A DNA stretch of 64,000 bases from an uncultured Saprospiraceae bacterium (GCA_937139495.1 CAKZQC010000013.1:150535-214534), one strand, 5' to 3'. Positions 1-9,463 are shown, counted from the stretch's first letter. Translations and numbers: made by a program. Notes: generated by a model not told the origin, from the letters alone.

Positions 1-120
1 GGTCGTCAATAATCCTATTGCGCCAAGCAAATAGAGCATCAAGAATAAACTAAAGAGGGTTGCCCAATAATTGAATCGAGTTCCAGCAGGGTTAATTTTG
101 TAGGTGGTGTCGGTTGTCAT
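1..120 (-). CDS. Truncated membrane protein start, possibly FtsX
   Basis: The first 40 codons of a minus-strand gene are visible, starting at the ATG at 118-120 and running off the left edge. The peptide begins MTTDTTYKINPAGTRFNYWA and continues into a hydrophobic stretch (LFSLFLMLYLLGAIGLL) that looks like a first transmembrane segment close to the N-terminus. Bacteroidota FtsX proteins (the permease-like partner of FtsE in cell division) have this layout: a short cytoplasmic lead, then a TM helix ending in a leucine/glycine-rich run. That resemblance is from memory and only 40 residues are available, so the family call is tentative. The coding call is firmer because the frame is open to the edge and the hydrophobic pattern is coherent. 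Confidence 0.5.
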   Translation of the reverse strand, partial: MTTDTTYKINPAGTRFNYWATLFSLFLMLYLLGAIGLLTT

Positions 121-204
121 GTCGTACTTTCATTTATCTGCACGAAAGTACGCCAAAAAATAGAAATACTCCCAACTCATTTATTATCTTTTTGTTATGG
201 AGAT

Positions 205-455
205 AAGAGCATGTCTAAATTTAGACTAATTTGTAATTTGAAAAGTCTTTTCCCGTTATATTTCACCTATTTTTAGCTGCATAGCTCCACGTCCGTTGGG
301 ACAGGCTAAGGCTATGAGGTGAAAATGAAAAGCCCACTAGTGGTTCATTCCACTAAGTATCCACTGGATACTTACCCTAAAGGGTTCGTTACATTCATCT
401 AACAAAAAAATTCTACACAAATTATCAAAAACTATAACTTTAGACACGCTCTAAA
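205..455. repeat. Intergenic structured element with inverted ends
   Basis: This fills most of the 380-bp gap between the truncated left-edge gene and the RND exporter; no credible ORF lies in it. It is bounded by imperfect inverted repeats, AGAGCATGTCTAAA at 207-220 and TTTAGACACGCTCT at 439-452. Inside is a nested hairpin: TTTCACCT (261-268) with AGGTGAAA (317-324), CATAGC (280-285) with GCTATG (311-316), and GTCC-gttg-GGAC (291-302). Further palindromes follow: CCACTAGTGG (near 334-343), AAGTATCC-act-GGATACTT (355-373) and ACCCT-a-AAGGGT (near 374-385). It could be a MITE-like element or a structured RNA. The boundary motif recurs elsewhere in the window. Confidence 0.55.
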
Positions 456-498
456 GTGCATTACTTTTGAGCTTATTATTTTATCAAAAAAAATATTC

Positions 499-2832
499 AT
501 GTTTGTCCAACACCCTAGAAAAATTGCTGCTTTATTTGTCTTGCTGTCTGTATTGGGCTGCTTACTAGCCGCCAATAGAGTCCGTTTTGATTTTGATTTA
601 GAACAATTCTTTCCTTCTGGAGATGAAGATTTGGAGTTCTTTTTAGAATTTAAAGAACGTTTTGAGCCTGATGACAATTTCTTGCTCGTAGGACTGAAGC
701 GAGAAGAAGGAGTTTTTGAACAAGATTTCCTGAAAGAGGTATTGGATTTTTCCAATAAAGCACGACGCATCAAATTTGAAGTCGCTACGGCAGATAGTAT
801 TGATAACCAAAAGTATCAATTGGAAGTTAGTGACCAAAAAGATACGACCATTATGCTACACCCCGTAGCTAGTGCCAGCTCTTTATTGACGGTCGAATAT
901 CCTGTGCGAAACCCATTGACGGGTTTTTCGACAATTCCTGCTATACACCTTGATCAACCCGATTTGTACACGTCGGACAAAGAAAAAATACTGAAGGACG
1001 AACGCTTTGTCAATAACTTTATTTCGGAAGATGCCAAGACTATTGTTGTGGTACTCAAAACGCACGAAAATATCAAGCAGCCAGAAGGGAAAGCGTTCAT
1101 GGGAGAACTGAACGAGTTAGTCAAAACTTATGATTTTGAAGAGTATCATTTCTTGGGCAAAGCCAATTTTCAGGCGGAAATTGTACGCATACAAATCAAA
1201 GAATTTATCCTATCTACCTTTGTTTCTATTTTCTTGGTTGCCTTGATTATGTTTGTGATATTCCGTAGAATATGGGGTATCACGGTCGCTCTTTTTTCTA
1301 TTTTGGTGGGGTTACTTATCTTTGTAGGAATGCTAGGTATATTGGGTCGTACGCTGGATTCTATGGCGTTGTTGTATCCTATTATTATGATTATAGTAGC
1401 GACTTCCGATGTTATTCATGTCATGTCCAAGTATATTGACGAATTGCAAAAAGGAAAGTCCAAAATGGAGGCTATACAGATAACAATCAAGGAAATTGGT
1501 ATGTCTATTTTGCTGACTTCTACGACTACGGCTATTGGATTTTTGTCGTTGGTGACCAGTCGCCTCATTCCGATACAGCAATTTGGTATCAATGCTGCTA
1601 TTGGGGTCATGTTGGCGTATGTTTGTGTTATTATTTTCACGACGACGATGCTTGCTTTGTTTCGAGAGGAGCAAATAATCAAAGCCACTAAGGAGCAAAC
1701 GATGTGGACAAGTATGATGGAGTGGGTGTACGAAATTACGAAAACTAAAGTACCTCAAATCCTGACAGGGCTCGCTTTGTTATTGGTTGTTTGTGGGTAT
1801 GGGATTAGTTTGGTGACCACCAATACACAAATAGAAAAAATATTGCCGAAAGGCGAAAAAGTAACCGCAGATTTTCGCTTCTTTGAAGAAGAATTTAGTG
1901 GCTTTCGTCCGCTTGAAATTGCGATAAGCCTACAAGGAGACTACACCGTTGATGACTATGCGGTAGTGCAAGAAATTGGCAAACTAGAAAACCACTTTAA
2001 GTCTTACGGAGCGATTCGTTCGATGAGTTCTATTGCGGACTTTTATAAGTCTATCAATCAAGCGTATCACCCGAATGATGCCAATAGTTATCAACTACCT
2101 GCTACCGAAAAAGAATATAAAAAGCATCAAAAAATTGCTAAAAAGCTAGAACGTACATCTAATTATGGCATATTGGTCAGCAAAGATAAGAAATCGACTC
2201 GTTTGTCGGCTCGTGTGCTAGACGTGGGAGCAGACTCCATGAAAATAATTTTGGCAACCAGCAAGGAGTGGATTACAAATAATATTGACGCTTCCATCAT
2301 GGAAACGAGAGCAACGGGAACAGGCGTGATTGTGGATAAAAACTCAGCCTATATACGAGATTCTCTTTTGCAGGGATTGTTGTTGGCGATTATCGTGATT
2401 AGCTTTTTTATAGCGATTTTGTATCGCAATGTTAAGATGATTTTCATTGCTTTGATACCGAACATATTGCCATTGATGATAGCTGGGGCAATTATTGGCT
2501 ATATGGGAACACCCTTGGAAGCAGGTGTAGCGATTGTATTTGCTATTATTTTTGGCATAGCGGTCGATGATACGATACACTTGTTGAGCAAGTTTAAGTT
2601 GACGAAGGACAAAGGATATGAAACAGAAGAAGCGATAAAAATTACGCTGCTCGAAACAGGAAAAGCAATTTGTTTGACTTCCGTTATTCTATTTTTTGGG
2701 TTTTTAATTTTGCTATTTTCTAGTAGTCCACCTGCTTTTACTATTGGTATTCTGATTAGTTCTACGCTGTTTTCAGCCTTGATTTGTGATTTGCTAATTA
2801 TTCCGATTATGCTGCGCAAATGGATGAAATAA
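499..2832 (+). CDS. RND/MMPL superfamily exporter
   Basis: This is a 777-residue inner-membrane protein with the layout of the RND superfamily (HAE3/MMPL-like). There is an N-terminal TM helix (about residues 10-27), a periplasmic loop to about 235, a bundle of five to six TM helices (about 237-390), a seventh near 420, a second periplasmic loop (about 440-625), and a second bundle (about 630-775). Internal duplication of the TM bundle is typical of these proton-driven exporters. The acidic motif AVDDTIHLLSKF in the second bundle matches the TSDVIHVMSKY in the first, the family's conserved helix-4-type positions. Members move lipids, hopanoids or sterol-like molecules; the substrate here is not inferable. 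The ATG at 499 precedes a good hydrophobic start. It converges on the TonB receptor gene and shares a terminator with it. Confidence 0.9.
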   Translation: MFVQHPRKIAALFVLLSVLGCLLAANRVRFDFDLEQFFPSGDEDLEFFLEFKERFEPDDNFLLVGLKREEGVFEQDFLKEVLDFSNKARRIKFEVATADSIDNQKYQLEVSDQKDTTIMLHPVASASSLLTVEYPVRNPLTGFSTIPAIHLDQPDLYTSDKEKILKDERFVNNFISEDAKTIVVVLKTHENIKQPEGKAFMGELNELVKTYDFEEYHFLGKANFQAEIVRIQIKEFILSTFVSIFLVALIMFVIFRRIWGITVALFSILVGLLIFVGMLGILGRTLDSMALLYPIIMIIVATSDVIHVMSKYIDELQKGKSKMEAIQITIKEIGMSILLTSTTTAIGFLSLVTSRLIPIQQFGINAAIGVMLAYVCVIIFTTTMLALFREEQIIKATKEQTMWTSMMEWVYEITKTKVPQILTGLALLLVVCGYGISLVTTNTQIEKILPKGEKVTADFRFFEEEFSGFRPLEIAISLQGDYTVDDYAVVQEIGKLENHFKSYGAIRSMSSIADFYKSINQAYHPNDANSYQLPATEKEYKKHQKIAKKLERTSNYGILVSKDKKSTRLSARVLDVGADSMKIILATSKEWITNNIDASIMETRATGTGVIVDKNSAYIRDSLLQGLLLAIIVISFFIAILYRNVKMIFIALIPNILPLMIAGAIIGYMGTPLEAGVAIVFAIIFGIAVDDTIHLLSKFKLTKDKGYETEEAIKITLLETGKAICLTSVILFFGFLILLFSSSPPAFTIGILISSTLFSALICDLLIIPIMLRKWMK

Positions 2833-2860
2833 GCAATAAATAATTTTAGTTGTAAAAAAA

Positions 2861-2895
2861 AGAAGCCCTATTCAGTTTGTCTGAATAGGGCTTCT
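2861..2895. terminator. Bidirectional stem-loop terminator
   Basis: A perfect 15-bp stem (AGAAGCCCTATTCAG) closes a 5-nt TTTGT loop, with a run of A upstream on the plus strand (T-tract for the minus-strand gene). It sits between the convergent RND exporter and TonB receptor genes. Confidence 0.9.
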
Positions 2896-2920
2896 TACTT
2901 TTAGAGTATGGTGAGTCGTA

Positions 2921-5386
2921 TTAGTACTGTACAATAATACCAATTGTTGGCGTTACCAAACCAGAACCAACGTCTAGTTGCTTGAGCTTGTAAGACTCAT
3001 TTGGTTGTCCTTGATTGACAATTTGAGCATTGCCATTAGCATCGGTATCTAGCAACAGTACATTTTGGCTGACTGCCAATCCAGGCAAATTTTGTAAATC
3101 TAAGTATAGATTGAAACTCCACTTAGGAAAGAACCATTTGTAATCAACCCGTACATCTACACCAAAAGCCACATCTTGCCGATTGGAGTTGAGGCGTGTA
3201 TAATCAATTTGTGCTTGACGGAAACGATCCCAATTGGAAGTAAGGGCAGAAGCTTCTTCATCGAAAGGGGAGAGCGGTAATCCTGTTTGGAAACGAATAT
3301 TGGTACCAATATCAAGTGTCTGCGAAACCAATTTTCTAGTAATGGCTTCTTTGCCTTGGGCAGTGCGTTTTTCATTTCGGGCATCTCTTACCGCTTGATT
3401 CATGGTATTGAAAGTCTTGCCGAGTGCCAAATTGATGATGTGACGGCTATCCCAAGAAGAAGGAATGTATTCGCCTGCTCCATTTGTGAACTCAGATACG
3501 CCAAGGGTGTATGCCAATATTCCGTAAAATCCTTTGTACAAACGCTGTTGGACGAGTACTTCGAGTCCATAAGTTCTACCCTTGCCAGTCGATTCGATAG
3601 GAGCATCGCCCACCACGCCAAAATCAGCTCCAAAGTTGGCTAACGAAACTTGTTCGTTGATCAAAAATGGATATTGGTCATAAATCTTGTAATAACCTTC
3701 GATGCTAAATTTTGTACTAGTCTCTGTCGTGTAAGCTACGCCTCCAATCAAGTGAAACGCACGGGTGTAATCCAGTCGGTCTTTGTTAGCAAATACGTCG
3801 TTGACTTGATAGCCCATTGTGGTATAAGAAGGCAATTGGTAATACAACCCTGTATTGAAATTGACCGTAAAACGAGGGGCAATCATATAAGAAGCAGAAA
3901 AACGAGGCGAAAATTGGCGGAAAGGGTTAGCCATTTGCTCATTGTAAGAGCTACCATCTATTCGGAAACCCGTAGAGAGTACCAGTTTTTCGGCAAGCAG
4001 TTTTTTGCTGACTTGAGCAAAGGCAGCGTATTTGTGAAAACTCAAGTCGGTATTAATATTTGTTGTGCCATTGGCTGTTTTTACAACCGTTTCGTTGGTG
4101 AAACGCACATATTGATAACCAGTACCATAGCTTACGATAAAATCTTTTGGGAAACTTATCTTGTGTTCCAATCGAACTTTATTTTCAGATTCTTGTGACG
4201 AATAATCTATAATCCTGTCTTTGGTTTCGTCGTTATCTACATATTTGTAAATATCATTATTGAGCATGTTTCTACTCAGAACGGCGGTCATTACGCCATT
4301 ATTTGTATAGTGTTTATAAACAGCTCCCAAGGTGTAATTCCACTGAAAATAAACAGGCAGACGACTCAATTGATAGCGTTGTTCTTCTGTTTCGTTGGCA
4401 TCTAGATTTAGTCTAAAACGATCGCAAGCACTCAATCCTACAACATAAAATTCATTTTTGTTGTCGAATTTGGTACGGACTTTAAATTGAGCATCATTAT
4501 AAATCGGCAAGAAAGGCAATCCAATAGCTTTGAATAAAAATTGTAAATAAGATTGTCTGACCGAAAAAAGAAACGTTGTTTTTTTGCCAATAGGACCTTC
4601 CAAGGTCGCTGCCAAATCGCTAGAACCTACTGTCGCCGTGAAACCCAAACGGTCATCACGTCCATTTTTTTGTTTGAAATTAAAAACAGAACTCATTGTA
4701 TTGCCTCTGTTGGCAGGAAATGCTCCACTATAAAAATCTACTTCTCGTATGAAATCTACATTAATCAATCCATTGGGACCTCCCGAAGCACCTTGTGTGG
4801 CAAAGTGGTTAATATTTGGAACTTCTACATCGTCCAAATAGAAACGGTTTTCGCTAGGACCACCTCCACGTATAAGCAAGTCATTACGAAAGCTAGAGGA
4901 GGAAGTCACCCCTGGCAATAGGCGAATAACTTTCGATATATCTCTATTTCCACCAGGGTTGCGTTGTATTTCTGATGTTCCGATCGTTTGTAGCGATACA
5001 GGACTTTCGGCAGGCTGTTTGAATGGATTGGCTTTGACGACAATTTCTTGTGTCGTCTCGGTCTGTTCTTCTATTCTAAAATCAATAATAGCAGGTTTGG
5101 AGTTGGTGACTTGTACCTCTGGGGTGGTTTGGTTCTTGTAGCCCAAGTAGCTAACGGATACGTTGTAGAGTCGAGGCTCTAGGTTCGATAATTGATAATT
5201 GCCATCAATGTCGGTCGTGGTGCCTATGCCTACGCCATCTAGCGAGACGGTGGCAAAAGGCACGGCTTCATTGCTGGCGGCATCTACGACAGTGCCTTTT
5301 ATAATGCCCGTTTGGGCAATTAGTAGCGTAGAAAATTGTAAAAACAGTATAATCCAAGTAAATTTGGAGGTAAAGATTTTTTTCAT
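2921..5386 (-). CDS. TonB-dependent outer-membrane receptor
   Basis: This 821-residue protein has a clear signal peptide (MKKIFTSKFTWIILFLQFST, cleavage near LLIAQ). A carboxypeptidase-regulatory-like beta domain follows (about residues 28-112, with GTVVDAASNEAVPFATVSL), then a TonB plug (about 130-235, including IRGGGPSENRFYLDDVEVP) and a C-terminal beta-barrel to the end. The combination is the usual Bacteroidota TonB-receptor plan for energised uptake across the outer membrane. No SusD-like partner lies beside it, so it is not a classical SusC and the ligand is unknown. The final segment (VTPTIGIIVQY) ends in an aromatic residue as outer-membrane barrels do. It is transcribed alone, with a terminator immediately downstream. 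Confidence 0.93.
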   Translation of the reverse strand: MKKIFTSKFTWIILFLQFSTLLIAQTGIIKGTVVDAASNEAVPFATVSLDGVGIGTTTDIDGNYQLSNLEPRLYNVSVSYLGYKNQTTPEVQVTNSKPAIIDFRIEEQTETTQEIVVKANPFKQPAESPVSLQTIGTSEIQRNPGGNRDISKVIRLLPGVTSSSSFRNDLLIRGGGPSENRFYLDDVEVPNINHFATQGASGGPNGLINVDFIREVDFYSGAFPANRGNTMSSVFNFKQKNGRDDRLGFTATVGSSDLAATLEGPIGKKTTFLFSVRQSYLQFLFKAIGLPFLPIYNDAQFKVRTKFDNKNEFYVVGLSACDRFRLNLDANETEEQRYQLSRLPVYFQWNYTLGAVYKHYTNNGVMTAVLSRNMLNNDIYKYVDNDETKDRIIDYSSQESENKVRLEHKISFPKDFIVSYGTGYQYVRFTNETVVKTANGTTNINTDLSFHKYAAFAQVSKKLLAEKLVLSTGFRIDGSSYNEQMANPFRQFSPRFSASYMIAPRFTVNFNTGLYYQLPSYTTMGYQVNDVFANKDRLDYTRAFHLIGGVAYTTETSTKFSIEGYYKIYDQYPFLINEQVSLANFGADFGVVGDAPIESTGKGRTYGLEVLVQQRLYKGFYGILAYTLGVSEFTNGAGEYIPSSWDSRHIINLALGKTFNTMNQAVRDARNEKRTAQGKEAITRKLVSQTLDIGTNIRFQTGLPLSPFDEEASALTSNWDRFRQAQIDYTRLNSNRQDVAFGVDVRVDYKWFFPKWSFNLYLDLQNLPGLAVSQNVLLLDTDANGNAQIVNQGQPNESYKLKQLDVGSGLVTPTIGIIVQY

Positions 5387-5537
5387 TTTTTTAGTGATTT
5401 TGAGTAAATAGAGATAAGGAATTATTGAGATGGAACTGTTGTATGAATGACGGGATAAGTAAAGGCATTTTTTTTAACATACTCTTAGTACTTTAAACAC
5501 CAGTATTTATTTATTGTTGATTGTTATTGAAGCATTT

Positions 5538-6047
5538 ATGAAACCTACTTTTTTTTTACTCGGATTTATGGGCTGTGGCAAGTCTTACTGGAGCCAAAAG
5601 CTGGCTCACCAATTAGATTTGCAAGCTATAGACTTGGATACTTATATAGAAGAAGTGGAGGGACGCACCATTGCTACTATCTTTGCAGAGCAAGGAGAAG
5701 CTATTTTTAGAGAAATAGAAAAACAACATTTGAGGTTATTGCCTGTTGGCGAATCTCGGACTATTATTGCTTTGGGTGGCGGCACGCCTTGTTTTTTTGA
5801 TAATATGGCTTATGCCAATGAAATTGGTACGACTATTTATCTCCGAACTTCCACAGATATACTAGTCGATAGGCTGTGGCACAATAGCGAAAATCGTCCA
5901 TTGCTGCAAGGCAAAAGTAAAGCAGCACTACGGCTGTTTATAGAACAAAAAGTAGCAGAACGTCAGCAATACTACGAGCAGGCGACTTATATTATGGATG
6001 TTAATGAAGAAACAGAACAACAGCTCCTAGCAATTATGAAAGGCTAA
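5538..6047 (+). CDS. aroK: Shikimate kinase
   Basis: Shikimate kinase phosphorylates shikimate at the 3-hydroxyl in the chorismate pathway. The 169-residue product has the P-loop GFMGCGKS at the N-terminus, DLDTYIEE (substrate-binding Asp), FREIEKQ (conserved Arg and Glu), the ALGGGTPC glycine motif, and NRPLLQG in the lid region. Length fits the family. The frame is open from a TTG at 5514, but I chose the ATG at 5538 because it places the strand-P-loop (KPTFFLLGFMG) at the usual distance from the start and the eight extra residues are atypical. It stands alone between the divergent TonB receptor and a convergent RDD protein gene. It is cytoplasmic. Confidence 0.93.
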   Translation: MKPTFFLLGFMGCGKSYWSQKLAHQLDLQAIDLDTYIEEVEGRTIATIFAEQGEAIFREIEKQHLRLLPVGESRTIIALGGGTPCFFDNMAYANEIGTTIYLRTSTDILVDRLWHNSENRPLLQGKSKAALRLFIEQKVAERQQYYEQATYIMDVNEETEQQLLAIMKG

Positions 6048-6090
6048 AATGTAAGAAAAACACTTAAATAAGGTACTCTTAGATACGCTA

Positions 6091-6669
6091 TTACTTAGTT
6101 ACTCGTTTTTTGCTGTTTGTTTTGATACAATAGGTGCGAGCTATTTTGTCGTGATGTGCTTGGCGTTCGGGGTCAAATATGATTCGAGTGACCGAAAAAA
6201 GCAAAAAGAATAGCACGATGCTACTGGTCGGGTCAGGATTATCTTCTTGTAGGAGGATTAGTTCATTCAGGTCTTCCATCGACTCAAAATGGAAAGCAGC
6301 AAAGGCTGGGTGCATGAAAAGTTTGATATAGGTAATTGCTTGGGCAAGATTACGAGCAAAAAAAACGCTAAACCGTAGCATTGCCTGATTAAAATTGATA
6401 GCCTCATAGTCGTAGTTGACTACTCGTATCTGCATTATTTTTTTGCCCAATGTACCACCAAACTTCCACTCCATAAGAGGTTTGTAGATAGACCAAACCA
6501 AGATACAGAGTAGCATAATATCAATCCGTTTCCACCAATTAGTGTTATACGCTTCTATTGCCGTGAGCGGCAAAAAAAGAGCGACATCAATAAAATAAGC
6601 AAGTAGCCGTTCGGTAAAGCTTGCGTATGGAACATTCTCTTTATTAATAGTTGGTTGTAATGGCTGCAT
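6091..6669 (-). CDS. RDD family membrane protein
   Basis: This 192-residue protein matches the RDD family: the first helix carries the family's Arg/Asp pattern (ERLLAYFIDVALFLPLT), the second lies near residues 45-65, and the loop GGTLGKKIMQIRVVNYD is the classic RDD linker before the third helix. The C-terminal FDPERQAHHDKIARTYCIK is also typical. RDD proteins are small inner-membrane proteins, sometimes linked to ion transport, with no general function assigned. It lies downstream of the 861-residue protein gene on the same strand, but a strong terminator at 6721-6751 separates them, so it is probably transcribed separately. Confidence 0.85.
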   Translation of the reverse strand: MQPLQPTINKENVPYASFTERLLAYFIDVALFLPLTAIEAYNTNWWKRIDIMLLCILVWSIYKPLMEWKFGGTLGKKIMQIRVVNYDYEAINFNQAMLRFSVFFARNLAQAITYIKLFMHPAFAAFHFESMEDLNELILLQEDNPDPTSSIVLFFLLFSVTRIIFDPERQAHHDKIARTYCIKTNSKKRVTK

Positions 6670-6720
6670 ACGTGAGTAGTAGAATTATAAAAGTAATTGT
6701 TATGTGCAAAAGTACAAAAA

Positions 6721-6751
6721 AAAGTTGCTCCATATCGTATGGAGCAACTTT
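6721..6751 (-). terminator. Rho-independent terminator of the 861-residue protein gene
   Basis: The 14-bp stem AAAGTTGCTCCATA / TATGGAGCAACTTT closes a 3-nt loop. On the minus strand it is followed by a T-rich run, 35 nt after the stop codon at 6787. Confidence 0.88.
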
Positions 6752-6786
6752 CCTAAAAATTCTATCTTCAATTTTCTCTGTTTTTC

Positions 6787-9372
6787 TTAGAAAGAACGTT
6801 TCCAAGCATCAGGTGTTTGTAGAATACCCAATTCTTTGACACCCCATACTTTCATTTTCTCTAATTCTTCACGATAATCAAATGGATCGGCACCAAAGAA
6901 ACCGAAGAATCCACGACCAGCTTTTGCCCAGAATCCACTTTTCCATTCTGCACCAGATTCTGCTAGAATATGAAAAGTAGTAAATTCTTTGATCATAGTA
7001 TCACCAATTCTAATTTCCTTTTTGGGGAAACGAACAATCCAGATAGAGTGGAAGTAACGGCTCGCATTAAAGAATGCTGCTTTAGTATTCATGACAGGTT
7101 TTTTTGCATCTAGGTACTTTTTCTGTATTTCAGCAACAATCAATTTCCACTTGTGTGACAACAGCAAGATTTGTTGATTGATTTCGTCTATTTGTGCTTC
7201 AGACACCGTCTGTTGTTGTCCCAAAGCAACTAGGTTTTTTTGTAGTATTTCTGCGTTTGCTTCGATATTAATCAAAACTGCAGAAACAGTAGCATATTTG
7301 TCGGTAATACCACTGGCATACAAATTTGTCAAACCTGCTAATACATTATCACCATGAATGTCAATGATACCTCTTTCGGAAGCAAATTGCGGGAACACTT
7401 CCGCTGCTAATCCTTTGCTAATTTCGCCCAAAAGCGGAATATTACCTGGAATTAGTTTGTCAATTTCTCCATTGATAAGACTCATGTCACCTAAGAACGC
7501 ACCGCCCAAAGCTTTGACTACAGAACCTAATCCAGGAGCCAATAAGTTGGAGGCTACTCCAACCAATGCACCAATAGCTTTCACGCCAAGTGTATTGATG
7601 GCACGCAAGTAGTTGTTGTGTCCTTCTACGGCACCATCAAACTGCTCTTGAGCATCTTTTAGCTCTTCAGAAGCAGCTACGCCTACCGTCAAAAAATCTT
7701 GGTATTTAGCGGTCACTACGCTTTTTTTGCGCAAGGTCTCGATAACTACAGCGGCTAACACTCTATCATAAGGAATACCTTTTTGATCTGGATTAATGCC
7801 GTTTTCTGCCAATATTAAGTTTTGTTGTCCTTTCGATAAGGCAACCACATCAGGTAGATTGAAAGCACTTTCGTCTTTTTCGTATTTAGGGGTGTGGTTA
7901 ACTTTGTTTCCACTGCTCAAAATCAAGGAATCAATAACGCCCAATAGGAGTTTGATTTCTGTTTTCTTGCCAGGGTCACCACCAGATAATTTATTCATCA
8001 ACCAATCTTCTGCTTTCTTGCTGTTTTTGGCAAGCATGTCCAACAGTTGATTATCTAGTTGTGTTTGTGAGTAGATGTCAGGGTTAGAGTTGAGGTACTC
8101 CTTGAACGATTTCAAGTCATTGTAAATACCCAAAAGGTCAGCCTCTTTAATATTTTCGACAAAACCTGTGATAGCAGTCAAGAAGGCACCTGTTTCGCTC
8201 AGCCATTTTTTAGCTTGCTCAATCTTACCTTGTATATCCAATGCTTCTGCTTTGTCCGAAGCAGCAGCAATAAAGTCAACAAGTTGACCATTTAGTTTTT
8301 TGATTTGCAAAAGCACTTTATCATCTAATTCCGTACCTGGTATCAAATCAGTAGTACCGCCTAATAATTGCTCATATTGTGCTTGCAATTTATCGAACCA
8401 ATCAGGCAAGTTATTTTTGTCTTCGTCTTGAATGATTACGCCAACCAAGTCGCCAAGTTTGTCTAGTTTGTCTTGACCAGTCACTAATGCAGCTTGTAGT
8501 TTACCTAAGTCAAAACCACCAGCTTCACCATCAGCAGTTGCCAAGAATTGTTTAGCTGCTGCAAATACTTGTGTTGCTGTAGTCACAACATTATCTTTCA
8601 GTTCGTCTATAGAGTTAGGCAAGCTATCAATCACTTCTTGTATATCCAAGAAAATCTTGTTGTAGCGTGCTGCTTGATTGACAATGTTATCTGCTATGGC
8701 AATAAATTTATTGGCGTAGCCAACCCATTCTTTAGCTTTTGCAATTTCTGCATCAAATGTACCTGGAGGAGCAAAGCCTTCTGCAAAAGCGATATAGTTT
8801 TCTGCTTTTGTTGCGAAAGTTTTTGCTTTTTCGAGTGCCTCTTTGAATCCGTCCGTGATACTACCCAACGAAGTGATGAAGCCAGAAAGGTTGTTCAATT
8901 CTTGGAATTGAGCATCTGCTTGCGATTTTACTCCATCTTTGTCATTAGCAAAAGATTTTGCGATAACAGGTGCAGCTGTTTGCTGTTGTACAACTGTAGG
9001 TGCATTGGGTGTAGCTGCAACTACTGTAGCTTTTTTCGCTTTACGAGCGGCACGTCTATCGGCACGTTTACTGCTGTTTTTTCTTTCTTTACGGGCAGCT
9101 TTGCGAGCAGCACGACGTGCTTTGCGCTCGTCTTTAGATGATTTCTTCTTGTTGGGAGTAGCTGGCTTAGCTACAGCAGGAGCCGCAGCTGCTACTGTTA
9201 GATCCATCAAATTGAGTTCTGTGAACAAATCTTTAATTGCTTCGTATTTGTGCTTGTTCTCTCCAAAAGCAGGGGTGCCTTTCAATTTCTTAAACGCAAC
9301 TAAATAAGTGCGAGCTGCTTTTTTGAGGGCTATCAACTTCTTCTGTGCCGTGGCAGATAGTGTATCGGACAT
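6787..9372 (-). CDS. Unrecognised 861-residue helical protein with Lys/Arg-rich segment
   Basis: I do not recognise this protein. It has no signal peptide or lipobox. Residues 1-60 are helical; about 73-118 is an extremely basic K/R/A segment (RKARRAARKAARKERKN) flanked by alanine/proline-rich linkers, resembling nucleic-acid-binding or histone-like tails. Residues about 150-580 are predominantly amphipathic helix with repeated FxxxAxxF-like spacing. Residues about 590-660 hold a Gly/Ala-rich hydrophobic hairpin (KAIGALVGVASNLLAPGLGS followed by VVKALGGAFLG) that could insert in a membrane. Another long helix follows (about 700-750), then an aromatic-rich C-terminal region (GFWAKAGRGFFGFFGADPF). 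A soluble helical protein with one buried hydrophobic hairpin resembles alpha-pore-forming toxins, but this is inference. It is a single-gene unit with its own likely promoter and terminator. Confidence 0.9.
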   Translation of the reverse strand: MSDTLSATAQKKLIALKKAARTYLVAFKKLKGTPAFGENKHKYEAIKDLFTELNLMDLTVAAAAPAVAKPATPNKKKSSKDERKARRAARKAARKERKNSSKRADRRAARKAKKATVVAATPNAPTVVQQQTAAPVIAKSFANDKDGVKSQADAQFQELNNLSGFITSLGSITDGFKEALEKAKTFATKAENYIAFAEGFAPPGTFDAEIAKAKEWVGYANKFIAIADNIVNQAARYNKIFLDIQEVIDSLPNSIDELKDNVVTTATQVFAAAKQFLATADGEAGGFDLGKLQAALVTGQDKLDKLGDLVGVIIQDEDKNNLPDWFDKLQAQYEQLLGGTTDLIPGTELDDKVLLQIKKLNGQLVDFIAAASDKAEALDIQGKIEQAKKWLSETGAFLTAITGFVENIKEADLLGIYNDLKSFKEYLNSNPDIYSQTQLDNQLLDMLAKNSKKAEDWLMNKLSGGDPGKKTEIKLLLGVIDSLILSSGNKVNHTPKYEKDESAFNLPDVVALSKGQQNLILAENGINPDQKGIPYDRVLAAVVIETLRKKSVVTAKYQDFLTVGVAASEELKDAQEQFDGAVEGHNNYLRAINTLGVKAIGALVGVASNLLAPGLGSVVKALGGAFLGDMSLINGEIDKLIPGNIPLLGEISKGLAAEVFPQFASERGIIDIHGDNVLAGLTNLYASGITDKYATVSAVLINIEANAEILQKNLVALGQQQTVSEAQIDEINQQILLLSHKWKLIVAEIQKKYLDAKKPVMNTKAAFFNASRYFHSIWIVRFPKKEIRIGDTMIKEFTTFHILAESGAEWKSGFWAKAGRGFFGFFGADPFDYREELEKMKVWGVKELGILQTPDAWKRSF

Positions 9373-9432
9373 GATGTATTTTTTGAGATATGAATTTTTA
9401 TAACCAATAAACAGCCGTTGCCAGCTGTGGTC

Positions 9433-9463
9433 TAAATGTACACTAAAACTACCAAATTACAAT
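9433..9463 (-). promoter_or_regulatory. Likely promoter of the 861-residue protein gene
   Basis: On the minus strand, a TTG at 9460-9462 is separated by 19 nt from TACATTTA (9433-9440), close to the Bacteroidota -33/-7 consensus (TTTG-N19-TAnnTTTG). It lies 61 nt upstream of the start codon. Confidence 0.4.

Noticed and set aside
3650..4198. 182-codon plus-strand frame inside the TonB receptor gene
   Set aside because: It is antisense to a well-supported receptor barrel and shows no motif or start signal.
8548..9141. Open frame on the plus strand inside the 861-residue protein gene
   Set aside because: Its residues follow the antisense of the Lys/Arg/Ala-rich region (Cys/Phe-rich output) and it has no family features, so it is a shadow of the minus-strand gene.
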